From Roseovarius arcticus (lineage in GTDB: Bacteria > Pseudomonadota > Alphaproteobacteria > Rhodobacterales > Rhodobacteraceae): 64,000 nt of DNA. Position 1 is the stretch's first letter; each line of letters starts with the position of its first letter. A program made the translations under genes and the position numbers. Under the pieces are notes generated by a model. The model saw only the letters and a list, made by a program, of their open reading frames with translations. It made no database searches and was not told the origin of the DNA. The stretch lies in assembly GCF_006125015.1 (NCBI RefSeq), contig NZ_SZZN01000001.1, positions 1,178,001-1,242,000 of the forward strand, in the 5' to 3' direction. This document shows positions 8,145-16,610 of the stretch, in pieces.

Positions 8145-9074
8145 TTACTTGGCCGAGGCAGGCACGCCAGACGCGCCTGCATTCTCGATCGCCCATGTCG
8201 CGTTTGCCTTGATCCCGCCCAGCGGAAAGAAGTGGACATTGGTGATGTTGAAATCGGGGTTCGCGGCCTTGTGCGTCGCCAGTTGGCCGATGACGTCAGT
8301 CGGCTCATAGGGCAGCAGCAGCTTGGTCACGTCCATCGCGCGTTTTTGCAGCACTTTCAGCGACGGGCCGACGCCGCAGGCGATGGCGAACTTGATAAGC
8401 GTCTGCAATTTGGCCGGGCCAGCGATGCCGATATGGATCGGCAGATCAATGCCTGCGGCCTTCAATCCGTCTGCCCATTCGATGATCGGGCCTGCCTCAA
8501 ACGCGAATTGCGTGGCAAGCGCCATTTCAGCGTCGGACGTCTCGGAAAACGCCTGCTTCCACTTGAGCGCAGCGGACACGTTGTCCATGCCCCCCGACGG
8601 ATCGATATCGCGGTTGCCCTCGGGGTGGCCAGCGACGTGCAGCCGCTTGAATCCTGCCTTGCCGAATTCACCCGATTCCAGCAGCTGCATTGAGCTGTGA
8701 TAATCGCCATGCGGAGTGGTGACCCCGCCGGCCAGCAGCAGCGCCTGATCGACGCCGGCCTCGCCCTGATAGCGTGCAATCCAGTCGGCCAACATCGCGC
8801 GATCCTTGATGATGCGCGCGGGGAAATGCGGCATTACAGGATAGCCATCCTCGGCCAGACGCTTGGCCGTCGCGACCATATCCTCGATCGGGGTGCCCTC
8901 GATATGGGCGATATAGACGCGCGTTCCCTCGGGCAGAAGATCGCGGAAATTCTCGACCTTTTCGGCGGTGCGCGGCATTACCTCGATCGAGTAATCCTTG
9001 AGCAGCGCCTCGACAGCGGCAGGCGGGGCGGCGGGTGCAGCATGGGTGCGCTTCTTGAAGTTCAAAAGAGCCAT
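8145..9074 (-). CDS. Methylenetetrahydrofolate reductase family protein (MetF-like)
   Basis: This 309-residue protein resembles the divergent MetF family found beside corrinoid methyltransferases. Visible elements include YIAHIEGTPIEDMVATAKRL, PHFPARII, LLLAGG near residue 130, LHVAGHPEGNRDI and HIGIAGPAKLQTLIKFA. It would reduce 5,10-methylene-THF to 5-methyl-THF for the methyltransferase encoded next. The ATG at 9074 has an AGGAGG 6-7 bases upstream; the extended frame from 9134 has no such signal and overlaps the neighbour. It is the middle gene of the trio. Confidence 0.85.
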   Translation of the reverse strand: MALLNFKKRTHAAPAAPPAAVEALLKDYSIEVMPRTAEKVENFRDLLPEGTRVYIAHIEGTPIEDMVATAKRLAEDGYPVMPHFPARIIKDRAMLADWIARYQGEAGVDQALLLAGGVTTPHGDYHSSMQLLESGEFGKAGFKRLHVAGHPEGNRDIDPSGGMDNVSAALKWKQAFSETSDAEMALATQFAFEAGPIIEWADGLKAAGIDLPIHIGIAGPAKLQTLIKFAIACGVGPSLKVLQKRAMDVTKLLLPYEPTDVIGQLATHKAANPDFNITNVHFFPLGGIKANATWAIENAGASGVPASAK

Positions 9075-9100
9075 TATAGCCTCCTTAATCCCGGTAGGGG

Positions 9101-9421
9101 TCATTCCTGAGGGGTCTCGCCTGCGTTGTTCCAACCGTCATTGGCAATCAATGCCTTGATACGGTCGCGGTCATATTCTGCGTCGATACGGGCGGCCTCC
9201 GCGGCGACGACGTCGGATGCCTCGCCGTCCAGCTGATAAGGCGAGGCTTTGCGCCATTCGGCAAGGTAGGCATCGCTATCGCCTGCGCCAATTTTCATCG
9301 CCGCGCGGTCGATGGCTTGCTCGAACCGTTCGGGCAGCTGCTTCTTAGCGCCGCTGCGGCCCTTGCCGACTATGACCTGCGCGGGAATGTCCCGCCAGTA
9401 GACTATTGTGACATCGACCAT
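9101..9421 (-). CDS. Small 'virulence factor' family protein linked to MetF
   Basis: This 106-residue soluble protein begins MVDVTIVYWRDIPAQVIVGKGR. It matches the short family that databases call 'virulence factor' and that recurs upstream of MetF-like and corrinoid methyltransferase genes in alphaproteobacteria. No catalytic motif is visible. It is acidic at the C-terminus. The start has GGAGG 7 bases upstream. Position as first gene of the trio suggests a role in methyl transfer to the corrinoid or folate enzymes; function unknown. Confidence 0.75.
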   Translation of the reverse strand: MVDVTIVYWRDIPAQVIVGKGRSGAKKQLPERFEQAIDRAAMKIGAGDSDAYLAEWRKASPYQLDGEASDVVAAEAARIDAEYDRDRIKALIANDGWNNAGETPQE

Positions 9422-9451
9422 GGTGATTCCTCCGGCTGCTCGCCTTTGCTT

Positions 9452-9565
9452 CTATTGCACGTCCGGCAGCGCGCGGCGCCTGTTTTCGACCCAACGCGCG
9501 CCCTGCGCGACGTGCCCTTGGTAACCCAAGTCCGCGCATGTCGCCAATCGGGTTATCCGCCCCAT
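9452..9565 (-). CDS. Possible 37-residue leader ORF upstream of the one-carbon trio
   Basis: An ATG-to-TAG frame (MGRITRLATCADL start, RRRALPDVQ end) lies 30 bases before the 'virulence factor' start. Codon third positions are strongly G/C, as in the real genes here. No Shine-Dalgarno is visible, so it may be a leader, a decayed gene or chance. Confidence 0.25.
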   Translation of the reverse strand: MGRITRLATCADLGYQGHVAQGARWVENRRRALPDVQ

Positions 9566-9679
9566 AAATATCGGGTGGTCATTGAAATGGATGGGTGCGC
9601 GCGGCCATGCGCGAGCGGGCTTGCGCCGGAGCGCCATAGCCCATACCTTGATGGTAACTCGAAATGGAAGGCGTTCCCT

Positions 9680-10798
9680 ATGACGCCCAAGCGTCCCGAA
9701 GGTGCGGGCGCAATCCCTATACCGGTTGAGAGCCCCGCGCCGAAACCGCCCAGCAGACCGCCGCTTTATGCGGCGCTTGATCTGGGTACGAATAGCTGCC
9801 GGATGCTGATCGCGGAGCCGCGAGGCAGCCAATTCCGTGTGATCGACAGCTTTAGCAAGTCTGTGCAACTAGGCGCCGGTCTGGAAAAGACCGGACAATT
9901 GTCGCGCGCCTCAATCGGGCGCACGATACAGGCGCTGCGCGTTTGCCAGCAAAAACTCAAACGCCACAAAGTCACATCAATGCGCCTTATCGCAACAGAG
10001 GCATGTCGCCGCGCAGGCAATGGCGCCGCTTTTATGGCGCGCGTTCAGCGCGAGACGGGCCTCTCGCTGGACGTTATCTCCCCTCTGGAGGAGGCGCAGC
10101 TGGCTGTTGTTAGCTGTGCGCCGCTGGTGGCCCCCGAAACGGACCAACTGCTAGTTGTCGATATTGGCGGCGGCTCAACCGAATTAGTGTGGATTGATCT
10201 GACGGAGGTGCCACCCCATGACCGGCGCCGCGCCATCATGCGCCTGCACGGCGGCTTTGACATCGGCAGCGGGGAAGGCAAGCCGCGCGCGCGGGTCGTT
10301 GACTGGATCAGCGTGCCGCTGGGCGTCGCGACCTTGCGTGACCAGTTTCGCGACGTCGATGACGACGCCGCCCGGTTTGCGCTCATGAGCTGGTTTTTCG
10401 AGGAAAATCTGGTCGAATTCGCCCCCTACAAGAGCGAGCAGTCGCGCAAGGGTTTTCAGATCATCGGCACGTCAGGCACAGTCACGACTGTCGCGGCCAG
10501 CCACCTTAACCTCAAGCGATATGATCGCAACCGAGTTGATGGCCTGCGCATGACATCGGACGAGATTGACACGGTCATCCACAGCTACCTGGCGCTTGGT
10601 CCCGAGGGCCGGCGCACCGATCCGCGAATTGGGCTGGACCGGCACGCGCTGATCATGTCGGGCGCGGCGATATTACAGGCGCTCTTGCGCTGTTGGCCAA
10701 CAGACCGTCTATCGGTCGCTGATCGCGGGCTGCGCGAGGGGATGTTATACGCTCAGATGTCAGCAGACGGCGTGCTGAGTGTCGAGGAGGACGCATGA
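9680..10798 (+). CDS. Ppx/GppA family exopolyphosphatase / pppGpp phosphohydrolase
   Basis: This 372-residue member of the ASKHA superfamily has the phosphate-binding motif [15 protein letters not shown] near residues 30-45 and the second motif [17 protein letters not shown] near 160. Also present are [10 protein letters not shown] and [13 protein letters not shown]. It is shorter than the two-domain E. coli Ppx (about 510) and fits the short alphaproteobacterial form that lacks the C-terminal HD region. The ATG at 9680 follows GGAAGG; upstream in-frame sequence is not credible coding. The stop overlaps rlmE by 4 bases. The N-terminal 28 residues are proline-rich. Polyphosphate versus pppGpp specificity cannot be told. 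Confidence 0.9.
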   Translation: MTPKRPEGAGAIPIPVESPAPKPPSRPPLYAALDLGTNSCRMLIAEPRGSQFRVIDSFSKSVQLGAGLEKTGQLSRASIGRTIQALRVCQQKLKRHKVTSMRLIATEACRRAGNGAAFMARVQRETGLSLDVISPLEEAQLAVVSCAPLVAPETDQLLVVDIGGGSTELVWIDLTEVPPHDRRRAIMRLHGGFDIGSGEGKPRARVVDWISVPLGVATLRDQFRDVDDDAARFALMSWFFEENLVEFAPYKSEQSRKGFQIIGTSGTVTTVAASHLNLKRYDRNRVDGLRMTSDEIDTVIHSYLALGPEGRRTDPRIGLDRHALIMSGAAILQALLRCWPTDRLSVADRGLREGMLYAQMSADGVLSVEEDA

Positions 10799-11511
10799 AC
10801 AAAGGACCGGATGGCAAGAACACGTCGGGGCGTGGCCAACGCGACCTGACCGTCAGAGTCAAAAGCGCGCGCGGTCGTAAGGCGTCGTCGACGCGCTGGC
10901 TGCAACGGCAGCTCAACGATCCATACGTCAAACGCGCGCAGGCCGAGGGGTATCGCGGCCGGGCGGCGTACAAGATCATGGAGGTGGACGACAAGTTCCG
11001 CTTTCTGGTGCCGGGCGCGCGCATCGTCGATCTGGGCTGTGCGCCTGGTGGCTGGGTGCAGGTGGCGGTGCCGCGCATCAACGCGCTTGGCGAAAAGAGC
11101 GGCAAGGCGATCGGCACCATTCTGGGTATCGATTTGCAAGAGATGGAGCCGATTACAGGCGCGACGTTGCACCAGCTGGATTTCATGGCCGAAGGCGCGG
11201 ACGAGCAAGTCAAGGAATGGCTGGGAGGGCCTGCCGATGTGGTGATGTCCGACATGGCGGCCTCCAGCTCAGGGCATAAGCAGACAGATCACCTTCGCAT
11301 CATATCGCTCTGCGAAGCGGCGGCCTATTTTGCGTTCGATGTATTAGAGGTCGGCGGCACGTTCGTCTCCAAGGTGCTGGCCGGCGGTGCAGAAGGCGAG
11401 TTGCAAAAGCTGCTCAAGCAGCGCTTTACCAAGGTGTCAAACGTCAAGCCGCCAGCATCACGCTCGGACAGCTCGGAAAAGTTCGTGGTCGCCACCGGCT
11501 TTCGCGGCTGA
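10795..11511 (+). CDS. rlmE: 23S rRNA (uridine-2'-O-)-methyltransferase RlmE (FtsJ/RrmJ)
   Basis: This 238-residue protein has the SAM-binding motif [15 protein letters not shown], the acidic motif [13 protein letters not shown] (catalytic Asp), KVLAGG (catalytic Lys) and a C-terminal [19 protein letters not shown], which completes the K-D-K-E tetrad region. It methylates U2552 in the A-loop of 23S rRNA and aids 50S assembly. The N-terminal basic extension of about 35 residues is usual in alphaproteobacteria. It overlaps ppx/gppA by ATGA and has GGAGG 4 bases before the start. Confidence 0.97.
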   Translation: MNKGPDGKNTSGRGQRDLTVRVKSARGRKASSTRWLQRQLNDPYVKRAQAEGYRGRAAYKIMEVDDKFRFLVPGARIVDLGCAPGGWVQVAVPRINALGEKSGKAIGTILGIDLQEMEPITGATLHQLDFMAEGADEQVKEWLGGPADVVMSDMAASSSGHKQTDHLRIISLCEAAAYFAFDVLEVGGTFVSKVLAGGAEGELQKLLKQRFTKVSNVKPPASRSDSSEKFVVATGFRG

Positions 11512-11514
11512 AGA

Positions 11515-11706
11515 TCAGCGCATCTTTTGCCAAGAGGCGGCGGCGCGGCGCGCGATCTGCGTAAGTGCGCCCTGCGCCTCCGGTGTGTCGCCTTTCATCC
11601 TTTGGGCGACGCACTGGGCGCGCTGCTGCTGGCGGAGCAATTCGAAAAGACGCGCGTGACGCGCTGCGACCGAGTCCGGGATGCCAAGTTCAAAATTGGA
11701 ATTCAT
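11515..11706 (-). CDS. Small hypothetical protein (63 aa)
   Basis: A short frame convergent with rlmE begins MNSNFELGIPDSVAARHARL and contains LRQQQRAQCVAQRMKGD. An AGGAGG lies 8 bases before the ATG at 11706; an adjacent GTG at 11709 is also possible. The sequence is largely helical and basic at the end, with no known domain recognised. The good ribosome-binding site and GC-type codon use argue that it is real. Confidence 0.55.
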   Translation of the reverse strand: MNSNFELGIPDSVAARHARLFELLRQQQRAQCVAQRMKGDTPEAQGALTQIARRAAASWQKMR

Positions 11707-11784
11707 CACACTGTCCTCCTACCCTCCTTAAGAGCTATGCGTCAGAATAACGCAGGATCACGAACCGGGCGTGACCGAAACATG

Positions 11785-11804
11785 GCAAAATAAGACTATT
11801 TTGC
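11785..11804. repeat. Perfect inverted repeat in divergent intergenic region
   Basis: gcaaaata (11785-11792) and tattttgc (11797-11804) form a perfect 8-bp dyad with a 4-base spacer. It lies between the small minus-strand gene and the fasciclin gene. It could be an operator or a small hairpin; a second dyad, tcacgg-ct-ccgtga, lies at 11853-11866. Confidence 0.5.
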
Positions 11805-11940
11805 ATAAAATTGAGCGCGCCTCGACCTAACGGTAGCCCCAAAATCGGGATCTCACGGCTCCGTGAATGATCTGCTCGCAGTTCCGTCCGTATCTCTCCC
11901 ATCGTCAATACCGACGACACCCTGACAGGAGAGTTTGATA

Positions 11941-12426
11941 ATGATCCGTAGAACATTCATGGCACTGGCCGCATCGACCGCTATGGCATTTCCCGCATTT
12001 GCCGACAACCATTCCAGCATGGACGTCGTTGACACAGCCGTCGAAGCAGGCTCCTTTACCACGCTGGTTGCAGCCGTCGAGGCCGCAGGCCTGGTCGAGA
12101 CGCTGAAGGGCGAAGGCCCGTTCACCGTTTTTGCCCCCACCGACGAGGCATTTGCAGCACTGCCCGAAGGCACCGTCGATGACCTGCTGAAGCCCGAGAA
12201 CAAAGATAAGCTGACAGCAATCCTGACCTATCACGTCGTCCCCGGCAAAGTCATGTCGACCGACCTGACCGATGGTATGACTGCGGCGACGGTCGAGGGC
12301 AGTGATGTCACCATAAAAACTGAGGGCGGCGTCATGGTGAATGATGCAGCCGTCACGAAAGCTGACATTGAAGCGTCCAATGGCGTCATCCATGTTATCG
12401 ACAGCGTCCTGATGCCGTCAATGTAA
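11941..12426 (+). CDS. Secreted fasciclin (FAS1)-domain protein
   Basis: This 161-residue protein has a signal peptide ([12 protein letters not shown] start, cleavage near AFADN). A single FAS1 domain follows, with the H1 motif [15 protein letters not shown], the [10 protein letters not shown] segment and the H2 motif [13 protein letters not shown]. Such secreted proteins act in adhesion or surface binding. The ATG at 11941 follows AGGAG by 9 bases; a TTG two codons upstream is unlikely. It is monocistronic and ends at a strong hairpin. The first 14 bases match the start of the amino-acid-binding protein gene at 2526, reflecting a shared signal-peptide start. Confidence 0.92.
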   Translation: MIRRTFMALAASTAMAFPAFADNHSSMDVVDTAVEAGSFTTLVAAVEAAGLVETLKGEGPFTVFAPTDEAFAALPEGTVDDLLKPENKDKLTAILTYHVVPGKVMSTDLTDGMTAATVEGSDVTIKTEGGVMVNDAAVTKADIEASNGVIHVIDSVLMPSM

Positions 12427-12480
12427 GCGATCCTAACATAGGGCGCGGTTATTTGCGCGCTATGTCGAACGCTTAACGCG

Positions 12481-12512
12481 AAACGCTGCCGAAGATTACT
12501 TCGGCAGCGTTT
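12481..12512. terminator. Bidirectional terminator
   Basis: A perfect 14-bp stem (aaacgctgccgaag at 12481-12494 with cttcggcagcgttt at 12499-12512) has loop atta. It lies between the convergent fasciclin and acidic-protein genes and is usable from both sides. Confidence 0.9.
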
Positions 12513-12535
12513 TCGTTGTCGATGACGGCACGTCC

Positions 12536-14833
12536 CTACGCCGACTGGCGAAATTCGGTGACAGATGTGACGGCAAAGCGGCCACCCTTCAACTTTTGCA
12601 GCTTACCTTGGCGCAGCAGTTGACCGAACGACCGCAGGCCATCCTCGCGTGAGAAGTCTTCGTCCTGCGCCTCGCGCAGCTTTTGCATCAGCATGGGTCG
12701 CGAAAATTGCGGCGTCCCCTCAACATCGGCCAGGTAGGCGGCTGCCGCCTCTAGCATTTCGGTCAGGCTGCTGGCGCCCTTCTGTTCGGCGAAGTCTGCA
12801 AAGCTTGCACTGCCTTGCGCATTTTGCGCGCCAGAGCTTGGATTTGCGCCGTCTGTCCGTGCTGATTGCTCGGGTCTGGCCGGAACCAGGTCGGCGCGGG
12901 TAATGCGGCGCGGGCGCACGGGCTGAACTGCGTCGGACGGCGAGTCGATGCGCTGCTCGGCAACCAGTTTCAACGGGGCAGGGCGCGAGGCGAGAGTTGC
13001 CCCCGGGCGCGGTGTCATTGATGTGGAAACAGGTTGCGGTCGCCGCGGGCGAACTGCGCTTTGCAGGTCGTTGCGATAGGGTTGGTCGTCAACGTCCACC
13101 TGCATGGCGCCGCCTGCGCGGCGCTCGGCCTTGGTTGCGGCGACTGCGGCGCGCAGATGCTGGATCGCGCTGCGCCGCTGATTAGATTCCGGCTCTTCCA
13201 GCTGGGTGTCAGCCTCGTCAAAGATGCGCGCGGCCTGCGCGTCGGACGCAGGCGCGTCCAGATGCTTGGCCCGGGGCGCGTCATTCTCGTGGTCGCTTTT
13301 CTCGTCGGTGCCGTCGGTCTCAGGCGTGACGTCAGGCGCCTCATCTGGCGTGATTGCAGTGGTTTCGGCTTCACAGTCCGAATCCTCGATGGACGAGGGT
13401 GACATCGTGACATCCGCAGTAATCGTCTCGGGCGCGCGTGTTTGGTGCAGCTCTGCCTCGACCTCGGCCAACTCGCGCTGAAGATCCGCCTCGGCTTCGT
13501 CACTTAGATCGCTGGGGGCATCTGTCGCCTCGATCACTTCTTGCAGGTTTTCACCGGCGAGGGCCGCATCCAGATCCGAACGCTTCATTTTGATGACGCG
13601 CGCGGCTAGGGGCCGCTCGTCTGAGGGGGCTGCGTCGGCTTCGTCGATTTCAGACGCGTTGGCATCGGCGGTATCCTGTGCCTGAACGTCATTTTCTGGT
13701 GCGCTTTCAACCTTCGAAGTTTCATTACCTGCGGCGCCACCGTCCAGCGCATCGGCCAGAAGCTGAGATAGCGTGTCGTCGCCTGCGCCGTATTCGTCAT
13801 CTGCCTCGTCGTCATAGTCGTCGGCGTCATCGCTGGCTTGCGCGCCAAGGCTCGCATCGCGAAGGAATGCGTCTAGGTCATCTGATTGCTCGGCTTCGCT
13901 CGCTTCTTCCTCTGAGGCGTCTGTTTCTGAGGCGTCTGCCGTCAGGTCGGGCACGGCGCCCGCATCGGCGTTCAACCGCGTCAAAATGTCGTCGTCGTCG
14001 TTATCGTCTACTTCGTCTGTGATCTCAGGGACGGCATCGTCGCTGTCATCCGCGGTTTCCGTCTCTGCCGCCACAACGTCATCCTGCGCCGTTTCAAGGG
14101 TAACTTCGGATGTGGGCTCTGCGGTGTCCGTAGCGGGATCGGCGGCGGCGTCCTCGGCGGTCTCTGGTTGCGGATCGGGCAACACGTCAGCCTCATCGCT
14201 ATCACGCGATGCTTCGGATGGGACGTCGTCTGCTGCGTCCTCGGCAGGCTGGTTCATGCCCGATTGAATTTCCTGAGGCTGGATGGCAGCGCCTGCCAGG
14301 AAGTCTTGTGTATTATCGTCCTCGTCAAAGCCGCTTCCTGGAAAGGTAGAGATGCTGGGTGCGGCGACTGCGCGGATGCGGCGCAACTTGTCAGCCATGC
14401 TCTCGCTGGATGTATGATTGGTGCGCGGGGCAGGCGCAGAAGCGGATGGCGGAGCAGATTGCGAGACCGGCTCTGCTGTTGCGTGCGGCGTTGGGGCAGC
14501 CCATTCAGCAGTCTCATTCGCAGCAGTCTGATCGGCGGTAGTCTGGTCAGCAATAGGATCGGCGGCGGGCAGGGCGGCGGTGCCTGCGCGCAGGTGGATT
14601 TTGCCGTTGGTGTCATGCGCCTCGACCCGGCGGGAAATCTCGCGCTCGGCGATGCGGGCCAGCATTTCGGCGTCAGGCGCCGCAGGTTCGGCGCCGAAGT
14701 AGCGGTCGTCAGCGGCGAGGTCGCGGAAATACTCGGCAATCGCCTTCATGGTGTCGAACGAATCATCAAAGCCTTCCAACGTGCAGGAGAAAGTGCCGTA
14801 GGAGACCGTGAGGATCTTGCTGTTGCTGACCAT
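12536..14833 (-). CDS. Large acidic, mostly disordered protein of unknown function
   Basis: This 765-residue protein has a three-part layout. Residues 1-90 look folded (ILTVSYGTFSCTLEGFDDSF, AIAEYFRDLAADDRYFG). Residues about 90-640 are extremely rich in Asp, Glu, Ala and Ser and are probably disordered. The last 75 residues look like a small helical or winged-helix domain (FSRPMLMQKLREAQDEDFSRED, FGQLLRQGKLQKLKGGRFAV). The ATG at 14833 was chosen because the conserved-looking N-terminus starts there; 11 upstream codons are open but unlike it. I recognise no enzyme motif. It stands divergent from the thiamine pyrophosphokinase gene. Confidence 0.8.
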   Translation of the reverse strand: MVSNSKILTVSYGTFSCTLEGFDDSFDTMKAIAEYFRDLAADDRYFGAEPAAPDAEMLARIAEREISRRVEAHDTNGKIHLRAGTAALPAADPIADQTTADQTAANETAEWAAPTPHATAEPVSQSAPPSASAPAPRTNHTSSESMADKLRRIRAVAAPSISTFPGSGFDEDDNTQDFLAGAAIQPQEIQSGMNQPAEDAADDVPSEASRDSDEADVLPDPQPETAEDAAADPATDTAEPTSEVTLETAQDDVVAAETETADDSDDAVPEITDEVDDNDDDDILTRLNADAGAVPDLTADASETDASEEEASEAEQSDDLDAFLRDASLGAQASDDADDYDDEADDEYGAGDDTLSQLLADALDGGAAGNETSKVESAPENDVQAQDTADANASEIDEADAAPSDERPLAARVIKMKRSDLDAALAGENLQEVIEATDAPSDLSDEAEADLQRELAEVEAELHQTRAPETITADVTMSPSSIEDSDCEAETTAITPDEAPDVTPETDGTDEKSDHENDAPRAKHLDAPASDAQAARIFDEADTQLEEPESNQRRSAIQHLRAAVAATKAERRAGGAMQVDVDDQPYRNDLQSAVRPRRPQPVSTSMTPRPGATLASRPAPLKLVAEQRIDSPSDAVQPVRPRRITRADLVPARPEQSARTDGANPSSGAQNAQGSASFADFAEQKGASSLTEMLEAAAAYLADVEGTPQFSRPMLMQKLREAQDEDFSREDGLRSFGQLLRQGKLQKLKGGRFAVTSVTEFRQSA

Positions 14834-14981
14834 AATTAACTCGCCTTTCCTTGACTGCGAAGCCAATGTTTACCATGGCGTGAAAGCCCAAAGAGGCCCG
14901 AATCTGCGATCATCAAAGTATTATTTCATGGCAAGATTGTGATTTGTTTCCAAAAAAGATGTAAGTCCGAAGGAATTTAGT

Positions 14982-15650
14982 ATGATTGTTCACAGATCCG
15001 GCACTGTCGCGTTGATTGGTGGGGCGGATGTCCCCTCCGAGGTGATGCGGCTGGCACTGTCGCTGGGCGAACGGACCATTGCCGCTGATGGTGGGGCCGC
15101 GACCGCGCTGGCGTATGGAGTCGTGCCCGAGGCGGTCATCGGCGATTTCGATTCGATTTCAGACGAGGTGCGCACGGCGTTGCCGAAGTCCGTGCTGCAT
15201 CCCGTTACAGAACAGGATAGCACCGATTTCGAAAAATGCATCAGCCGGATCGATGCGGCCCTGATTGTCGGCGCGGGTTTCAGTGGCGCGCGGGTGGATC
15301 ATCAGCTGGCAGTTTGCAACGTCTTGGTGCGTTGGCCCGCCCGTCGCTGCGTGCTTATTGGCGCGGATGACGCGATTTTTCTCGCGCCGCCTACCATGGC
15401 GCTGGATTTGCCTCAGGGCTGCCGCGTGTCACTCTTTCCCATGGGCGCGGTCGAGGGGCGCTCGGACGGGCTGAATTGGCCGATCGATGGCCTGACGCTG
15501 ACACCGGACGGACAGATCGGAACGTCGAACTTTGCAGTTGGTCCCGTGAACCTAACTGTGACGACGCCCAAGCTGCTGGTGATTCTGCCGGTAGAGCATC
15601 TGGGGCAGGTCGCAGATATGTTGTTGAGCAATCCGGCACGCTGGCCCTGA
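14982..15650 (+). CDS. thiN: Thiamine pyrophosphokinase (thiamine diphosphokinase)
   Basis: This 222-residue protein shows the family motifs in order: ADGGAATAL, VIGDFDSI (metal and ATP site), EQDSTDFEKC, GFSGARVDHQLA, and a C-terminal thiamine-binding region with GLTLTPDGQIGTSNFA. It converts thiamine and ATP to thiamine diphosphate and AMP. Length is normal for the bacterial enzyme. An AAGGA lies 5-8 bases before the ATG. No TPP-riboswitch-like sequence is evident in the 148 bases upstream, which also hold the divergent start of the acidic protein. Confidence 0.92.
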   Translation: MIVHRSGTVALIGGADVPSEVMRLALSLGERTIAADGGAATALAYGVVPEAVIGDFDSISDEVRTALPKSVLHPVTEQDSTDFEKCISRIDAALIVGAGFSGARVDHQLAVCNVLVRWPARRCVLIGADDAIFLAPPTMALDLPQGCRVSLFPMGAVEGRSDGLNWPIDGLTLTPDGQIGTSNFAVGPVNLTVTTPKLLVILPVEHLGQVADMLLSNPARWP

Positions 15651-15673
15651 CAATCGGCCTCGGGGCTGTAATC

Positions 15674-16600
15674 TCAGGGCTGTGGCAGAGGGCGGCGCTC
15701 TAAATGTCTTTCGCGCAAAAGGACAAAGAGGCCGGACGCCACGATCAGCGCAATACCGATGAATGCGATGGCATCCGGCAGATCACCAAAGATCCAGAAA
15801 CCCAGCGCCGTGGCGGTGATGATTTCCATGTATTGCACCGGTGCAAGCGTCGAGGCAGGCGCGAATTTCAGCGCAAAGCTGATGCAGATATGGCTGACGG
15901 TGGCACACAGGCACAGCCCGACCAATAGCCACACCTCGCGCATGGCAGGCCACGCGGGGTCCAGCTGCGCAAAGCCTGAGCCGTCAAAGGCGATCAACAC
16001 AGGCAAGGCCAGGGCCAGCGCGGCAAGACCGGTATACGCCTGAAGTGTGATCGGGTGCATCCGCGTGGCCATGCGCCGCGTCAAAATCATATAGAAAGCA
16101 AAGAGTAATGCGGTGCAAAGCGGCAAGATAGAGGGCGCACCAACCTCCTGAAAGCTGGGCCGGATAATCAGCAGCGCACCCGCAAAGCCGACTGTGCAGG
16201 CGATGTAACGTCGCGCGCCTACCACCTCGCCTAGTAGCAGCCCGCCCAGAATGGTCAGGATGAACGGCTCAACAAAGAAGATGGCGATGGCATCGGCAAC
16301 CGGCATGAATTGCAGCGCATAGAAAAAGCATGTGGTGGCGACCAGAAGTAACGCGGCGCGCACCAGATGCAGGGCGATTTCGGCCCTTGGCGGCCAGTGC
16401 AACCAGCCCATTGCGGCGGCCAAAGGCATAAGGAGGGCCGCCTGTGCAAAAAACCGGATCGCCGCGACCTGCGTCACCGGGAGGGCGTCGCCGATCAACT
16501 TGGCAAAGCTGTCCATCGCCGGCGCGATCAGTCCGAACGCGACCATCATCAAGATGCCGAGTGAGGCGCGTGTCGCCGGATTGGCTAGAACGGGTTCCAT
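15674..16600 (-). CDS. DMT-superfamily (EamA) transporter
   Basis: This 308-residue membrane protein has ten predicted hydrophobic helices in two EamA repeats. FFYALQFMPVADAIAIFFVEP (split across helices 3-4) and APVQYMEIITATALGFWIFGD are typical family segments. Members export amino acids or other metabolites. It starts only 10 bases after the serine deaminase stop on the same strand, so the pair is probably co-transcribed and the transporter may move serine or a related compound. The start lacks a strong Shine-Dalgarno, consistent with coupling. The substrate is inference. Confidence 0.88.
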   Translation of the reverse strand: MEPVLANPATRASLGILMMVAFGLIAPAMDSFAKLIGDALPVTQVAAIRFFAQAALLMPLAAAMGWLHWPPRAEIALHLVRAALLLVATTCFFYALQFMPVADAIAIFFVEPFILTILGGLLLGEVVGARRYIACTVGFAGALLIIRPSFQEVGAPSILPLCTALLFAFYMILTRRMATRMHPITLQAYTGLAALALALPVLIAFDGSGFAQLDPAWPAMREVWLLVGLCLCATVSHICISFALKFAPASTLAPVQYMEIITATALGFWIFGDLPDAIAFIGIALIVASGLFVLLRERHLERRPLPQP

Positions 16601-16610
16601 TATTCGCGCG

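Noticed and set aside
14168..14839. 223-codon open frame on the plus strand
   Set aside because: It lies opposite the acidic protein gene and arises from its repetitive GC-rich codons.
14834..14981. Possible TPP riboswitch before thiN
   Set aside because: The conserved CUGAGA-type core is absent.
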